NCBI RefSeq assembly: GCF_029167105.1
Contig: NZ_JARFML010000019.1
Location: 62,001 to 126,000 of the forward strand
Length of the DNA stretch: 64,000 bases
Origin: Bradyrhizobium yuanmingense
GTDB lineage: Bacteria; Pseudomonadota; Alphaproteobacteria; Rhizobiales; Xanthobacteraceae
Reading direction: 5' to 3'
Position numbers and translations under genes: made by a program. Positions 50,478 through 58,281 of this stretch are shown here, one piece after another (position 1 is the first letter of the stretch; every line of letters begins with the position of its first letter). The notes under the pieces were generated by a model that saw only the letters and a list, made by a program, of their open reading frames with translations, was not told where the DNA came from and made no database searches.

Positions 50478-51164
50478 TTGGAAACCGCGCTTTACCTGCC
50501 CGTCAAACGCTTCCTCGAAGAGCTCGGCTTCACGGTCAAGGGCGAGATCGGCGGCTGCGATCTCGTCGGCCTCAGCGCCGGCGATCCGCCGGTCGTGGTG
50601 ATCGGCGAGCTCAAGCTCGCCTTTAATCTCGAGCTGATCCTGCAGGCGGTCGATCGCGCGCCGGCCGGTGACGAGGTCTGGATCGCAGCGAAGATGTCCG
50701 CGCGCGGCAAGGGACGCGAGAGCGACGCACGCTATCGCAATCTCTGCCGCCGCCTCGGCTTCGGCATGCTCGGCGTGACCGATCGCGGCCAGGTCGAAGT
50801 GCTGGTGAAGCCGCCGACCGCGGCGCCGCGCCGCGAGCCGAAGGTGCGCTCGCGTCTCGTCGCCGAACATCAGCGCCGGCAGGGCGATCCCGTGCTCGGC
50901 GGCAGCACCCGCGCACCGATCATGACGGCCTATCGCCAGCAGGCGCTGGCCTGCGCGTCGACCCTTGCCGACGGACCGAAGCCGGTGCGGGAGCTGCGCG
51001 AACGCTGCCCCGATGCCGGCAAGATCTTGCTTAACAATGTGTATGGCTGGTTCGAACGCACCGAGCGGGGGATCTATCGGCTCACCGAAGCCGGACACGC
51101 CGCCCTGAAGCGTTGGCCTCAGCAACGGGTGGAGGTCGGCGCAGGTGCTGCGTCACCGCTGTGA
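50478..51164 (+). CDS. DUF2161 family putative PD-(D/E)XK-type protein
   Basis: A 228-residue protein. The N-terminal METALYLPVKRFLEELGFTVKGEIGGCDLVGL...VVVIGELKLAFNLELILQAVDR has the acidic-x-Lys pattern (ELK) and preceding Asp of PD-(D/E)XK nucleases, and family DUF2161 is classed among them. The C-terminal part (TLADGPKPVRELRERCPDAGKILLNNVYGWFERTERGIYRLTEAG) looks like a winged helix. It might act on nucleic acid, but nuclease activity is unproven. TTG 50478 is the likely start, with CGGAA upstream. Confidence 0.82.
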   Translation: METALYLPVKRFLEELGFTVKGEIGGCDLVGLSAGDPPVVVIGELKLAFNLELILQAVDRAPAGDEVWIAAKMSARGKGRESDARYRNLCRRLGFGMLGVTDRGQVEVLVKPPTAAPRREPKVRSRLVAEHQRRQGDPVLGGSTRAPIMTAYRQQALACASTLADGPKPVRELRERCPDAGKILLNNVYGWFERTERGIYRLTEAGHAALKRWPQQRVEVGAGAASPL

Positions 51165-51259
51165 CACCAGACCGGTGCATAGCTGAGATGCCGCACCGAT
51201 TTCATATTGCAATGCAACATTGGCGGCACTAGGTATCCCGGCATCAAGATGAGGCCGTT

Positions 51260-51559
51260 ATGAGCGCAGACTGGAATACCAAATATGGCACGCGGCGCGT
51301 CCGCCACGATCCCCCGACTCTGGACGAGGCGATCTTCGCCGCTGTCGGCATCACCGACGACCAGGCGCAGCAGGCCGAGATCGCCGCAGCCTTGATGGGG
51401 ATGCCGCTCGACGTCGTCCAGGCCGAGGTGAAGAAGCAGGCCCGCGCCAACAGCCGCATCACCGCCACCCGCGTGATCGCCGGCGAACAGGGCGCGCAGC
51501 GCTCCGTCGTGGTCGAACGCCGCGTCGTCCGCCGCTTCGGCGCTAGCACGCGCAGCTGA
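51260..51559 (+). CDS. Conserved small hypothetical protein
   Basis: A 99-residue soluble protein, MSADWNTKYGTRRVRHDPPTLDEAIFAAVGITDDQAQQAEIAAALMGMP... with GAGG seven bases before the ATG. It is helical in the middle (QQAEIAAALMGMPLDVVQAEVKKQ) and Arg/Val-rich at the end (SVVVERRVVRRFG). No domain is known to me. A strong hairpin follows at 51586, so it is a monocistronic unit. Confidence 0.75.
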   Translation: MSADWNTKYGTRRVRHDPPTLDEAIFAAVGITDDQAQQAEIAAALMGMPLDVVQAEVKKQARANSRITATRVIAGEQGAQRSVVVERRVVRRFGASTRS

Positions 51560-51585
51560 GCATTCGTTTCATCGCACCGAACACG

Positions 51586-51614
51586 AAAGCGGACCGGCCT
51601 TGCCGGTCCGCTTT
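51586..51614. terminator. Perfect 13-bp terminator hairpin
   Basis: AAAGCGGACCGGC pairs perfectly with GCCGGTCCGCTTT over a three-base loop CTT. It lies 27 bases after the stop of the 99-residue protein and 26 bases from the stop of the GNAT gene on the other strand, so it probably serves both genes. Confidence 0.78.
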
Positions 51615-51639
51615 GTGATTCCTGTCCGCTATTTCCGGG

Positions 51640-52245
51640 TTATGCGGCGCGATTGCCGTACATGCTGGAGATGAGCTTCCAGCATGTGCTGTTGAAGCTG
51701 AGAAGCGCGCGCCCGGCCGTGAACGGCGAGGCCGCGAGATCAGCAAGCTCGGCCTCGGGCGTCTTGGCGAGGTCGATCGTGCCGGTCGATTCACCGTGGC
51801 GGAAAGCCAGGTGGGCTCCGAACTTCCTGGCGAGCGCCCGCATCGCATGATTGTCCGCGCCTGTCGTGATGCGCAGCTGCTTGTAGCCCTTCCAGCGGGC
51901 CTCTGCGATCAGGCGGCGGAACAGCACGGTGCCGACGCCCTGGCGGCGTGCGGAGGCTTCCACGCTGAAGGCGACCTCCGGCAAGCAACCGCCCTCCGGC
52001 GGGTGCAGCTCGGCCGCGCCGCGCACCATGCCATCGACGATATAGGCAACGATCACGGTGCCGTCCTCGGCGCAGCGGGCGGCGTAACGCTCGATGAAGC
52101 TGTCGTCGAGAAAGCCGTTGAAACGGTCATGCCGGCTGCCGGCATCAAGCCTCAGCAGGTGATCGCGCAGGAGCGGCAGTTCCTCCTGCTGGATCAGGGT
52201 CCGCACATAGCCGGGAACGGTACGGACGGCGTCTTCAAGTACCAC
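51640..52245 (-). CDS. GNAT family N-acetyltransferase
   Basis: A 201-residue acetyltransferase. The acetyl-CoA loop is EASARRQGVGTVLFRRLI at about 111-128 (R/QxxGxG/A), preceded by the VAFSV strand. GTG 52245 is chosen because AGAGGAG is seven bases upstream; an ATG 22 codons upstream lacks support. The acceptor is unknown. It converges with the 99-residue protein over a shared terminator. Confidence 0.87.
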   Translation of the reverse strand: MVLEDAVRTVPGYVRTLIQQEELPLLRDHLLRLDAGSRHDRFNGFLDDSFIERYAARCAEDGTVIVAYIVDGMVRGAAELHPPEGGCLPEVAFSVEASARRQGVGTVLFRRLIAEARWKGYKQLRITTGADNHAMRALARKFGAHLAFRHGESTGTIDLAKTPEAELADLAASPFTAGRALLSFNSTCWKLISSMYGNRAA

Positions 52246-52395
52246 GTCAGAACTCCTCTTGGTGTTCCCTCGAGGAGGCGTTCGAATCCCTAGGCCTCCT
52301 ATATTGTGCATCGCACCATGATTTTCAAGACGGAGACCTGCCCAAGTTTCGGGCACCGAAGACCAATTCGTTAATAAAATCAAAGTCCCGTAGTT

Positions 52396-52794
52396 TCACA
52401 GGACCAGCTGGGTCTGGATCACCACCGCAACCAATTTGCCGTCCTCGGTTTCCAATCTTGTGGTCCAGACCTGGGTCCGCCGACCCCTGTGCACCGGGGT
52501 GGCGGTGGCGATGACCGTGGCCCCCTCCTTGGCCCCGCCGATGAAATTGGTCTTGCTCTCCAGCGTGGTCGTCCCCTTGGCGTCCTCGGGCAGATTGATC
52601 ACGGTCGCCGCCGCGCCGACGGAATCGGCCAGCGCCATCACGGCCCCGCCGTGGATGGTGTGGTGAAGCGTGCAGAGTTCGGGCCGGACTGTCATCCGCG
52701 CCACCACGCGGTCCTTCTCCGCCTCGACAAACTCGACGCCCTTGAGCTCGGCGAACGGCATCTTCATCGCTTTAAGCTTCTCGAGCGGCGTCAT
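52396..52794 (-). CDS. PaaI family thioesterase (hotdog fold)
   Basis: A 132-residue hotdog-fold thioesterase. The core is TLHHTIHGGAVMALADSVGAAATVINL (HGG and the catalytic Asp), followed by LESKTNFIGGAKEGATVIATATPVHRGRRTQVWTTRLE. It probably hydrolyses acyl- or aryl-acyl-CoA. GGGAGGAG before ATG 52794 fixes the start. A repeat-derived remnant (about 52900-52925) separates it from kynU upstream, so it is probably not in the kynurenine operon. Confidence 0.9.
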   Translation of the reverse strand: MTPLEKLKAMKMPFAELKGVEFVEAEKDRVVARMTVRPELCTLHHTIHGGAVMALADSVGAAATVINLPEDAKGTTTLESKTNFIGGAKEGATVIATATPVHRGRRTQVWTTRLETEDGKLVAVVIQTQLVL

Positions 52795-52933
52795 CGGATC
52801 TCCTCCCAACTTCTTGTTGGCTCAACGTGAATTGCTTCAAGCCACAAAGCAATGACGTCCGAGGTAATGGCGATGCTGACATCGGCGGGCAGAACCGGGA
52901 GCGCTGGGCTGCGTCCGGGGCACGAGACCGCCC

Positions 52934-54142
52934 TCACGTCACTGCATGCACGACCTGATATTCCGGCCGTCGCCACACCTCCCCTGAAATCACCTCCTCG
53001 ATGATCTCCGCGGCCCGCACGATCTCGCTCTCGCCGATGTACAGCGGCGTAATCCCGAACCTCATGATGTCGGGCGCGCGGAAATCACCGATGACGCCGC
53101 GCGCGATCAGGGCCTGCATCGCGGCGTAGCCGCCCTCGAATGCGAAGGAGACTTGCGAGCCGCGCCGCTCATGGTCGCGCGGGGTCACGAGCTTGAGTTG
53201 CGGACAACGGCGCTCGACTTCACCGATCAGGAGATCGCCCAGCGCCAGCGAACGCGCACGAACCTCTGCGATATCGACCGTGTCCCAGATATCGAGCGAG
53301 GCCTCCAACGCCGCCATGGCGAGCACCGGTGGGGTGCCGACGCGCATGCGCTCGACGCCGCCCGCGGACGCATAGGCAAGCTCGAACGCGAACGGTTTTG
53401 CGTGGCCCATCCACCCCGACAGCGCGGCGCGCGCGCCGTCGGAATGGCGCGGTGCGACATAGAGGAAGGCCGGCGCGCCGGGGCCGGCGTTGAGATATTT
53501 GTAGGTACATCCCGCCGCGAAATCGGCGCCGCTCCCGGCGAGATCGACCGGCAGCGCGCCGGCGGAATGGGCGAGATCCCAGACCGTGACGATACCGAGC
53601 GCATGCGCTTTCGCGGTCAACTTCGCCAGATCGTGGCGGCGGCCGGTGCGGTAGTCGACCTCGGTGATGTAGAGCACCGCAACGTCCTCCGACAATGCGG
53701 CCTCGATCTTCTCCGGTGCCACCAGGCGCAATTGATGGCCGCGCCCGAGCGTTTCGATCAGGCCCTCGGCCATGTAGAGGTCAGTCGGGAAGTTACCGGT
53801 ATCCGACAGGATCACCTTGCGCGAGACGTTCATGTCGAGCGCGGCAGCGAGCGCCTGATAGACCTTGAGCGACAGCGTGTCGCCGACCATCACGGAGCCT
53901 TCATCCGCGCCGATCAACCGCGCGATGCGGTCGCCGACATGGCGCGGCTGCACATACCAGCCTGCACTATTCCAGGCGCGGATCAGCTCGTTGCCCCATT
54001 CCTCGGTGATCACGCGGTTGACACGCTCGGCAACGCCCAGCGGCAGCGCACCCAGCGAGTTGCCGTCGAGATAGATCACGCCGTCAGGCAAATGGAACAA
54101 GGCTCTGGTATCGTCGTAGACGCGAAGCCGGGTCATGGACAT
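52934..54142 (-). CDS. kynU: Kynureninase
   Basis: A 402-residue PLP enzyme that splits kynurenine into anthranilate and alanine. DGVIYLDGNSLGALP at about 19-33, VMVGDTLSLKVYQAL (PLP phosphate site), SDTGNFPTDLYMAEGL, VWDLAHSAGALPVDLAGSGADFAAGCTYKYLNAGPGAPAFLYV with the PLP Lys in CTYKYLN, and GWMGHAKPF are present in order. It follows kynA with two bases between genes and ends the operon hydrolase-kynA-kynU. Confidence 0.96.
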   Translation of the reverse strand: MSMTRLRVYDDTRALFHLPDGVIYLDGNSLGALPLGVAERVNRVITEEWGNELIRAWNSAGWYVQPRHVGDRIARLIGADEGSVMVGDTLSLKVYQALAAALDMNVSRKVILSDTGNFPTDLYMAEGLIETLGRGHQLRLVAPEKIEAALSEDVAVLYITEVDYRTGRRHDLAKLTAKAHALGIVTVWDLAHSAGALPVDLAGSGADFAAGCTYKYLNAGPGAPAFLYVAPRHSDGARAALSGWMGHAKPFAFELAYASAGGVERMRVGTPPVLAMAALEASLDIWDTVDIAEVRARSLALGDLLIGEVERRCPQLKLVTPRDHERRGSQVSFAFEGGYAAMQALIARGVIGDFRAPDIMRFGITPLYIGESEIVRAAEIIEEVISGEVWRRPEYQVVHAVT

Positions 54143-54144
54143 CC

Positions 54145-54984
54145 CTACAGAATCGTACGCACGCGCCAGAGTTCGGGAAACAGTTCGACCTCGAGCATGC
54201 GCTTGAGATAACTGACGCCGCCAGTGCCGCCGGTACCACGCTTGAAGCCGATGACGCGCTCGACCGTGGTGACGTGGTTGAAGCGCCAGCGCCGGAAATA
54301 GTCCTCGAAATCGACCAGCTTCTCGGCCAGTTCGTAGAGCATCCAGTGGGTTTCCGGCGCCTCGTAGACGATACGCCAGGCCTGCAGCACGCCTTCGTTG
54401 AAGCTGTGGGTTTCGCGAACGTCGCGCGCCAGCACCGCAGCAGGCATCTTGAGCCCGTTGCGGTCGGCAAGCCGCAGCACCTCGTCATAGAGGCTGGGCG
54501 TTGCGAGCTCGGCTTCGAGCAGCTTGATCGTCTCCGCATCGTGCGCGTGCGGCTTCAGCATGGCGTGGTTGCGGTTGCCGAGCAGAAATTCGATCAGCCG
54601 GTATTGCCGCGACTGAAAGCCCGAGGATTGTCCGAGTTGCGAGCGGAAGCGGGTATACTCGCTGGGGGTCATCGTGCGCAGCACGTCCCAGGCGCCGTTG
54701 AGCTGCTCGAAGATACGCGACATCCGGGCCAGCATCTTCATCGCGGGTTGCACCTCATCCCGTGAGATCGCACGGCGCGCAGCGGCGAGCTCGTGGATGG
54801 CGAGCCGCATCCACAGTTCCGTGGTCTGATGCTGGATGATGAACAGCATCTCGTCATGCGCCTCCGACAGCGGATGCTGCGCGCCGAGGATCGCGTCCAG
54901 CGCGAGATAGTCACCGTAGGACATGCGCCGGGTGAAATCGGTCTCGGCGCCTTCGCTTGTGGGATCGTAATCGCTGGACGTCAT
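54145..54984 (-). CDS. kynA: Tryptophan 2,3-dioxygenase
   Basis: A 279-residue haem dioxygenase making N-formylkynurenine. The tryptophan-binding and haem region is MSYGDYLALDAILGAQHPLSEAHDEMLFIIQHQTTELWMRL, with Tyr, Phe, His and Arg of the active site; LGQSSGFQSRQYRLIEFLLGNRN and GTGGTGGVSYLKRML supply the proximal-haem and Gly-rich C-terminal blocks. It lies second in the operon, 31 bases after the formamidase-like gene. Confidence 0.96.
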   Translation of the reverse strand: MTSSDYDPTSEGAETDFTRRMSYGDYLALDAILGAQHPLSEAHDEMLFIIQHQTTELWMRLAIHELAAARRAISRDEVQPAMKMLARMSRIFEQLNGAWDVLRTMTPSEYTRFRSQLGQSSGFQSRQYRLIEFLLGNRNHAMLKPHAHDAETIKLLEAELATPSLYDEVLRLADRNGLKMPAAVLARDVRETHSFNEGVLQAWRIVYEAPETHWMLYELAEKLVDFEDYFRRWRFNHVTTVERVIGFKRGTGGTGGVSYLKRMLEVELFPELWRVRTIL

Positions 54985-55015
54985 GGCTGGCCCTCTCGAT
55001 CGATCGTCCCTGGCC

Positions 55016-55828
55016 TCATCCGTCGAGGCCGATCAGGCGCGCGGTGATCTGTGACGACGGATCCTTGAGCCCGTCGATCACCGTGAAATGGTTGAGGCCG
55101 GGCTCGACGACGAGGTGCGTCGGCACGTCGAAGCCGGTCCAGATATTGGCCATCAGATCGGACTGGCGGATGAATTCGGGCCGCTCGCTGCCGCCGACCC
55201 AGGCCGTTACGGGCGAATGCCCCCGCGGCAGATGCAGCGCCGCGCTTTCCAGCGTCGCCTCCTCCATCGTCATGCGCAGCGTCTCGTTCATCGCCGTCTT
55301 CAGGAGCGGACGCAAGTCGTGCAGGCCGCTGATCGAGAGCGTACCGGCGATGCGGTTGTAGACGGCGGACTCGAGCCGGCTGTCGCCGCACAGCATACGT
55401 GTGACGAGATGGCCGCCGGCGGAGTGGCCGGCGAGCCGGATCGGCCCCGAGACGAGCGATGCCGCTTTGGCGATCGCGGCGGTGATCTCCGCGGTGATAT
55501 CGGAGATGCGGGCAGCCGGTGCCAGTGTGTAGCTCGGCAGCGCCACCGTCCAGCCATGGTGCCGCGCACCTTCGGCGAGATCGGTCCAGGTCGATTTGTC
55601 GAAGCGCATCCAGTAGCCGCCATGGACGAAGACGACGAGACCCTTGCTGTCGCCGTCAGGCAGGATCAGATCGAGCTTCTGGCGCTCGCCGGCGCCGTAG
55701 GCGACGTCGGGGCGAAATTCCCTCAGCCCGACGCGGTAGGCCGCCGCCCGCTCCGCCCACAGCGCCGGCAGCTTGTCCGAGCCCGGGATGTGGGCCGAAT
55801 TCGCGTAAGCGTCATCCCAATCGCGCAT
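55016..55828 (-). CDS. Alpha/beta hydrolase, probable kynurenine formamidase
   Basis: A 270-residue serine hydrolase. The oxyanion motif FVHGGYWMRFDKSTWTDLAEGA is close to that of arylformamidases (HGGYW), the nucleophile is in LAGHSAGGHL, the Asp is probably in VGGSERPEF and the His in GLNHFTVID. It is the first gene in a tight unit with kynA and kynU, and such a hydrolase would convert N-formylkynurenine to kynurenine, the missing step. Unlike KynB (metal-dependent cyclase-like fold), it is an AFMID-type enzyme. This naming rests on context. Confidence 0.87.
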   Translation of the reverse strand: MRDWDDAYANSAHIPGSDKLPALWAERAAAYRVGLREFRPDVAYGAGERQKLDLILPDGDSKGLVVFVHGGYWMRFDKSTWTDLAEGARHHGWTVALPSYTLAPAARISDITAEITAAIAKAASLVSGPIRLAGHSAGGHLVTRMLCGDSRLESAVYNRIAGTLSISGLHDLRPLLKTAMNETLRMTMEEATLESAALHLPRGHSPVTAWVGGSERPEFIRQSDLMANIWTGFDVPTHLVVEPGLNHFTVIDGLKDPSSQITARLIGLDG

Positions 55829-55963
55829 CGTTGCTCCCGAGGACTCGTCCGACGAACCGAACGTCAGTCTGCCACCGGTCAGGGCGGCATCCTAGTCTTT
55901 CTTTTAAGCTTAAAGGATTGAGGGAGCCGGTGGATTGGGCAGCGACCGCTGTGAGTTAAGTGT

Positions 55964-56043
55964 CGTAGGATGGGCAAAAGCGGGGCATGCCCACCAGTTC
56001 ATTCGGGCGAGGAACAAGTGGGCGTCCCTGCCCATCTACAGGA
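55964..56043. repeat. GTAGGATGGG-type inverted repeat
   Basis: The left arm CGTAGGATGGGCAAAAGCGG and the reversed right arm TCCTGTAGATGGGCAGGGAC are alike, and both contain the GCCCAC block. It is a relative of the element at 40550. It lies in the 320-base space between the kynurenine operon and the M20 deacylase. Confidence 0.55.
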
Positions 56044-56050
56044 CTATCAT

Positions 56051-56140
56051 CCGTCATTGCGAGCGCAGCGAAGCAATCCAGTCTGTCTTCGCGGCAACAG
56101 CCTGGATTTGCTTCGTCGCAAGGGCTCCTCGCAATGACGG
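56051..56140. repeat. CCGTCATTGCGAG palindromic element
   Basis: Perfect 13-bp terminal arms CCGTCATTGCGAG/CTCGCAATGACGG, with inner arms AGCGAAGCAATCCAG and CTGGATTTGCTTCG. The 90-base element sits immediately after the previous repeat and ends 10 bases before the stop of the M20 gene. Elements with the ends CGTCATTGCGAGCGAAGCGAAGCAATCC are numerous in Bradyrhizobium and related genomes by my recollection. Confidence 0.75.
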
Positions 56141-56149
56141 CGGAGAGGC

Positions 56150-57427
56150 CTACGCCTCCTCCACCCCGCACCATTCCGCGATGAACAGCGCCATCGCCTT
56201 TGTCGTCTTCTTCAATGACTCCAGATCGACGAACTCGTTGAAGCCGTGCATCTCGCCTCCGCTGGCACCAAAGCAGAGGCTCGGGATACCGTGGTTGAGG
56301 CCGTAGAAGCGCGTATCGGTCAGTGCCGTGAAGACGAGATCCTCCGGCGTGCCGCCATAGACTCTGTTGAAGGCCTTCCCGAACGCAGCCTCGGGCTCCG
56401 CGGCATTGGTCAGCTCATAGCCTTCCGACAGGAAGCCGGACCATTCGACCTCGGGCGGATTGTTGGCGAGGAAGCGGTGGTTGCGCGAAGCGGCGGCGAC
56501 GCAAGCCATGATCTCCTTCTGGTGATCGGAGATCGACCAGCCCGGCAACACCGCAATCCGACAGTCGACATCGCACCAGGCCGGCACGCTCGAGGCCCAG
56601 TCACCGCCCTTGATGATGCCGGCGTTGAAGTTGACGGGATGGTCGAGCGTCTTGAAGTGACGGTCGGCCTTGGCCCGCTCGTTCCATTCGATCTCGAGCT
56701 TCTGCAGCGCCTGGATCAGATGATACGCCGCCATGATCGCGTTCGCGCCGGAGCCCGCGAAGGCAACGTGGGTCGGATACCCCTTCACGCGGAGGCGGAA
56801 CCAGATCACGCCGACCTGGGAGCGGACCATCTTGCCGCCGGTCGGCTCCGGAATGAAGCAGGCGTCCGCGCGATAGCCGCGTTGCAGCGTCGAGAGTGCG
56901 CCGACACCGGTGCTCTCCTCCTCGATCACCGATTGGAAATGGATCCGCGCCGTCGGCCTGAAGCCCGCGGCCTTGATCGCGTCCAGCGCATAGAGCGCAC
57001 CGATCGTCCCGGACTTCATGTCGCAGGCACCGCGGCCGAACATCTTGCCGTCCTTGATGACGGGCGCGAATGGCGGCGTTTCCCACAATTCCAGCGGACC
57101 GGCCGGCACCACATCGCAGTGCCCCTGCAGGATCAGCGACTTGCCGCCATTGGTTCGCGGACGATAAGTTCCCACCACGGATCGCGCCTTCGAGAAGTCG
57201 TGCTCGATCGGACCGAAGCCGCGCAGATCCTTCAAATCCTCGACGTCGATATGCCAGTCGTCGACCTCGTAGCCGCGTTCGCGCAGGAGATCGCCGATCA
57301 TGTCCTGGCATGGTCCCTCCGCCCCGCGGGTCGAAGGGATCGCGACGAAATCGCGGGTGGTTGCAAGCTGAGCCTCGAAGCCGCTGTCGACGGCGTCAAG
57401 AATCCTCTGCTGCGTTTCGGCATTCAT
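56150..57427 (-). CDS. ArgE/DapE family deacylase (M20 peptidase family)
   Basis: A 425-residue zinc-dependent amidohydrolase. Metal motifs are LILQGHCDVVPAGP (His, Asp), MFGRGACDMKSGTIGALYAL (bridging Asp), EEESTGVGAL (catalytic Glu-Glu) and the late SGGEMHGFNEFVDL (His). A dimerisation domain sits in the middle. ATG 57427 has GGAG eight bases upstream and is preferred to one six codons further. N-acyl amino acids are the likely substrates, but the specific one is unknown. Its product is unlike ArgE itself by context. Confidence 0.9.
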   Translation of the reverse strand: MNAETQQRILDAVDSGFEAQLATTRDFVAIPSTRGAEGPCQDMIGDLLRERGYEVDDWHIDVEDLKDLRGFGPIEHDFSKARSVVGTYRPRTNGGKSLILQGHCDVVPAGPLELWETPPFAPVIKDGKMFGRGACDMKSGTIGALYALDAIKAAGFRPTARIHFQSVIEEESTGVGALSTLQRGYRADACFIPEPTGGKMVRSQVGVIWFRLRVKGYPTHVAFAGSGANAIMAAYHLIQALQKLEIEWNERAKADRHFKTLDHPVNFNAGIIKGGDWASSVPAWCDVDCRIAVLPGWSISDHQKEIMACVAAASRNHRFLANNPPEVEWSGFLSEGYELTNAAEPEAAFGKAFNRVYGGTPEDLVFTALTDTRFYGLNHGIPSLCFGASGGEMHGFNEFVDLESLKKTTKAMALFIAEWCGVEEA

Positions 57428-57481
57428 TCGGGCGACTCCAGACATTCCAATGGTCCCAGGGAGCGCGCAAACTAGCCGATT

Positions 57482-58207
57482 TCAGCCGTTCGGGTACTCC
57501 AGAAAATATGCATCCCGCAATGCATCTTCGAGCAGCCGGCCTTCGGAATAGACGTTCAGAGTCGCAGGCCGACTCACACCATCGAGCAGGCGCGGGCACG
57601 GTTCGGGGGCGCCGAGCACGGTGCGGACCGGAATGCGCTCCGCATAGATCGGCAGCGCATAGTCCTCGTCGTCGTCGGCGACGCCCTTGGCGCGGATCTT
57701 GGCCGAGGCTTCCTCGATTTCCATTGCGATGAAGGACGTCGCCTTGATTTCCTGCGTGGTGCTCTGTCGCAGGCCGGCGGTGCGATCCGGGAAGAAGCGA
57801 TCGACCATCGCGATCACCGCCCGCTCCTTCTCATCGGGATCGGTGACGAGATAGGCTGTGCCGAACGCCATCACGGCGCGGTAGTCGGCGGAATGGTTGA
57901 AGCCGCAGCGTGCCAGCACGAGGCTGTCGAGATGGGCGACCGTCAGGCAGACGCGCTCGCCCTTGCTCTGGTTGCGTAGCATGCGGCTGGCGCTCGATCC
58001 GTGCCAGTACAGCCTGGTGCCCTCGCGCCAGAAGAAGGTCGGCGTGCAATAGGGCTGGCCGTCGATTGCGTAGGAGACGTGGCACAGCATCGAGGAATCC
58101 AAGATGCGATGAACCGTGTCGTGATCATAGAAGCCGCGGTCGTGCCGGCGCTTCACCTGGTTGCGTGCCGATGTCGGATAGGAATTCGAGGTCTCGGTCT
58201 GGCTCAC
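57482..58207 (-). CDS. Pyridoxamine 5'-phosphate oxidase family protein (FMN-binding)
   Basis: A 241-residue split-beta-barrel flavoprotein. VKRRHDRGFYDHDTVHRILDSSMLCHVSYAIDGQPYCTPTFFWREGTRLYWHGSS is typical of the NimA/PNPOx-like group, with VCLTVAHLDSLVLARCGFNHSADYRAVMAFG the following FMN-contact block. It is divergent from a MocR/PdxR-type regulator, the usual neighbour and regulator of such genes, with 74 bases between starts. The function may be FMN-dependent reduction or detoxification. Confidence 0.87.
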   Translation of the reverse strand: MSQTETSNSYPTSARNQVKRRHDRGFYDHDTVHRILDSSMLCHVSYAIDGQPYCTPTFFWREGTRLYWHGSSASRMLRNQSKGERVCLTVAHLDSLVLARCGFNHSADYRAVMAFGTAYLVTDPDEKERAVIAMVDRFFPDRTAGLRQSTTQEIKATSFIAMEIEEASAKIRAKGVADDDEDYALPIYAERIPVRTVLGAPEPCPRLLDGVSRPATLNVYSEGRLLEDALRDAYFLEYPNG

Positions 58208-58281
58208 GGCCGCTCCTGTTCGGATGGAAGAAATTCGGAGCAGTTGTAGCGGCGCATTTGGTCTGCGATAGTTCCAATTCC

